64,000 nt of DNA, from NCBI RefSeq assembly GCF_024341905.1, contig NZ_BQXY01000003.1, positions 451,477-515,476 of the forward strand. Reading direction: 5' to 3'. This document shows positions 62,515-64,000 of the stretch, piece by piece. A program made the translations under genes and the position numbers. Source of the DNA: Clostridium folliculivorans (GTDB lineage Bacteria; Bacillota; Clostridia; Clostridiales; Clostridiaceae). Numbering within the stretch: position 1 is the stretch's first letter; every line of letters starts with the position of its first letter. A model generated the notes under the pieces. That model made no database searches. It worked only from the letters and a program-made list of their open reading frames with translations, and was not told the DNA's origin.

Positions 62515-63723
62515 TTATTCATATCTTAGAGCATCTATCGGATCTAATCTTGCTGCTTTTCGAGCAGGATAAATACCGAAGAATATCCCTACACTCATAG
62601 AAAATAATATCACAAGAAATATATGTTTAATGTATAAAATAGGCGTAACATTGGCTAACCTTCCTATAGCAAAGGCACCTAAAATACCTATAACCATTCC
62701 AACTATTCCACCTATTAAAGATATAATAACTGATTCAGTTAGAAATTGAATCAAAATTAAGTTGGTAGTAGCTCCTATTGCCTTTCTTATACCTATTTCT
62801 CTTGTTCTTTCAGTTACTGACACAAGCATAATGTTCATTACTCCGATTCCACCTACAAGCAATGATATAGCTGCAACCGCTCCTATGAATGAAGTAAATA
62901 TATCTATGACTTTATTTACTTGCTCAACCTGCTTCATAAGCTTTTCTCCAGTATATATCTCTTTACCTTTGTTATTATGTCTGGATTCTAAAATATTTAT
63001 TGAATCACTTGTTGCAGTATCAACATTATCCTTTGTCTCAGCTAAAACATACATACTATCAAAATTATCGCTAAGATCATAAATATTTTCTATTGTAGAA
63101 ACAGGCATAGCTATAAAGGCTGGAATTTGGTCTTGTGCGAATCCTACCATAAGTTCAGAAGACTTGGTTACACCAACAACTGTCACTTTTTTAGGAGAAT
63201 TATTTCTTCCTATTAATATAGATTCTCCTGTAATATCCTTATATCCAAATAGATATTCTGCAGTAATTTCATCAATAACTGCTACATTTTTCCCATCTTC
63301 CATCTCTCTTTCATTGAAAAAGCGTCCAAATAGGAATTCGTAATTCTGTATGTAGCTAAAATCTGTGTTTCCTCCATATACTACAGCCCTTTTACTTTTA
63401 TCATTTACTCTTACAGTTCCTGATTTCTGTATTAATGGAGATATGTATTTAACATTTTCACTTTTATCCTTTATAGCTTTCACATCATTTATACTGAAAT
63501 AATCTGATTTCGCAATTTGTTGTCCAGACACCTTTAACTCCACTGTAGAGGAGCCTATTTTCTCCAACTCTCCAGTGATACTAGCTTTTCCACCATTTCC
63601 AAGAGATAGTATCGCAATAACAGAACTTATTCCAATTATTATTCCTAACATGGTTAAAAATGATCTTAACTTATTAGCTTTAATGCTGTCTAGGGACATT
63701 TTAAAGTTTTCTATAAAGTCCAT
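62515..63723 (-). CDS. MacB-type ABC transporter permease (FtsX family)
   Basis: 402 residues. One N-terminal transmembrane helix (about 19-41, LRSFLTMLGIIIGISSVIAIL), a large extracellular MacB periplasmic core domain (about 45-270), then three C-terminal helices of the FtsX domain, with GGIGVMNIMLVSVTERTREIGIRKAIGA (288-315; shown here as GGIGVMNIML plus REIGIRKAIGA) as the coupling region. In firmicutes such pairs export antimicrobial peptides or other substrates. The ATP-binding gene lies immediately upstream and runs past the window. No membrane-fusion protein gene is visible. Confidence 0.92.
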   Translation of the reverse strand: MDFIENFKMSLDSIKANKLRSFLTMLGIIIGISSVIAILSLGNGGKASITGELEKIGSSTVELKVSGQQIAKSDYFSINDVKAIKDKSENVKYISPLIQKSGTVRVNDKSKRAVVYGGNTDFSYIQNYEFLFGRFFNEREMEDGKNVAVIDEITAEYLFGYKDITGESILIGRNNSPKKVTVVGVTKSSELMVGFAQDQIPAFIAMPVSTIENIYDLSDNFDSMYVLAETKDNVDTATSDSINILESRHNNKGKEIYTGEKLMKQVEQVNKVIDIFTSFIGAVAAISLLVGGIGVMNIMLVSVTERTREIGIRKAIGATTNLILIQFLTESVIISLIGGIVGMVIGILGAFAIGRLANVTPILYIKHIFLVILFSMSVGIFFGIYPARKAARLDPIDALRYE

Positions 63724-63813
63724 CTTAATCCCCCTAAATTATTAATTAATTTTAAATGAGACCTATGTCTTAACGCCTCAATCTCAGAAGCATTCCTGAT
63801 ACTAAAGTTACGT

Positions 63814-64000
63814 TTAGATCGCTGTATTATTTATAATAATTCTATTTTCAACTTTCTCATCGTTAATTATTAATCCATCTTTGACTTTAACCAATCTTTT
63901 TGTGTACATTGCTATATCAGGTTCGTGGGTGACCATTATTATAGTGGCTCCTTCTTCATTTAAATCTTGAAATATCTTCATGACCTCTAGACTAACCTGC
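63814..64000 (-). CDS. MacB/LolD-type ABC transporter ATP-binding protein, C-terminal fragment
   Basis: Only the last 62 codons are in the window. The visible part includes the H-loop MVTHEPDIA and C-terminal [11 protein letters not shown], standard for MacB/LolD-type ATPases. The stop lies 90 bp before the permease start, so the two genes form an exporter operon reading leftward. Walker and signature motifs lie beyond 64000. Confidence 0.88.
   Translation of the reverse strand, partial: QVSLEVMKIFQDLNEEGATIIMVTHEPDIAMYTKRLVKVKDGLIINDEKVENRIIINNTAI

Overview
The window is AT-rich DNA from a Gram-positive, endospore-forming anaerobe, most likely Clostridium in the broad sense. The evidence is strong purine-rich ribosome binding sites, an alpha/beta-type small acid-soluble spore protein, the anaerobic sulfite reductase genes asrABC, a PPi-type phosphofructokinase, and a type II fatty-acid operon with FabK and a FabT-like MarR regulator. 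I saw no rRNA, tRNA, CRISPR array, phage or transposase gene. The window looks like chromosomal core seeded with short intergenic repeats.

Layout. 1-4.1 kb (-): nearly complete GH13 alpha-glucosidase with a CcpA-type cre site, then the tRNA thiolation pair cysteine desulfurase-ThiI. 4.5-8.4 kb (-): TVP38-type membrane protein, secreted discoidin/crystallin/GH16 glycanase, HD-domain phosphohydrolase. 8.8-14 kb (+): ECF vitamin transporter S component, P1-family peptidase, spore SASP, histidine kinase and response regulator. 14.1-21.5 kb (-): tetrapyrrole operon hemA-sirC-hemC-cobA/hemD-hemB-hemL-cbiK, which makes siroheme or corrinoid precursors from glutamyl-tRNA. 21.9-25.4 kb (-): FNT channel-asrABC, the siroheme enzyme that consumes that product, behind a perfect TGTGA-N6-TCACA operator. 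A Crp-family regulator gene lies 0.7 kb away at 26.2 kb. 27.4-31.6 kb (-): homocitrate/Re-citrate synthase-like enzyme, aconitase and isocitrate dehydrogenase, probably the route to 2-oxoglutarate. 31.9-34.5 kb (-): two tandem XRE-TPR regulators. 35-43 kb: YtxH-like small protein, viroplasmin-RNase H, YkvA-domain protein, FtsH paralogue, rhomboid protease, PepF. 44.4-46.9 kb (+): metal ABC transporter with operator-like promoter, and BirA. 47.1-56.9 kb (-): twelve-gene fatty-acid operon fabT-fabH-acpP-fabK-fabD-fabG-fabF-accB-fabZ-accC-accD-accA. 57-64 kb: Fur-family regulator, MntP, PPi-type PFK, second cysteine desulfurase-like enzyme, a novel PF(S/T)EN-repeat protein, and a MacB-type ABC exporter cut by the window end.

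Connections. The hem, asr and Crp genes form one sulfite-reduction neighbourhood (siroheme supply, enzyme, probable sulfide exit channel, probable regulator). BirA converges on the acc/fab operon, whose AccB it should biotinylate. FabT very likely autoregulates the operon through the TTTGAT-A-ATCAAA box in its leader.

The least explained material is intergenic. One family of degenerate MITE-like elements has terminal inverted repeats related to GAAATTAARTGGTTATA and carries terminator hairpins; one copy holds a 24-codon ORF with a ribosome binding site. A second family consists of nested two-tier stem-loops with conserved outer arms of the GATAAACTACTTCA type. All functional calls rest on motif recognition by eye; no database search was run.
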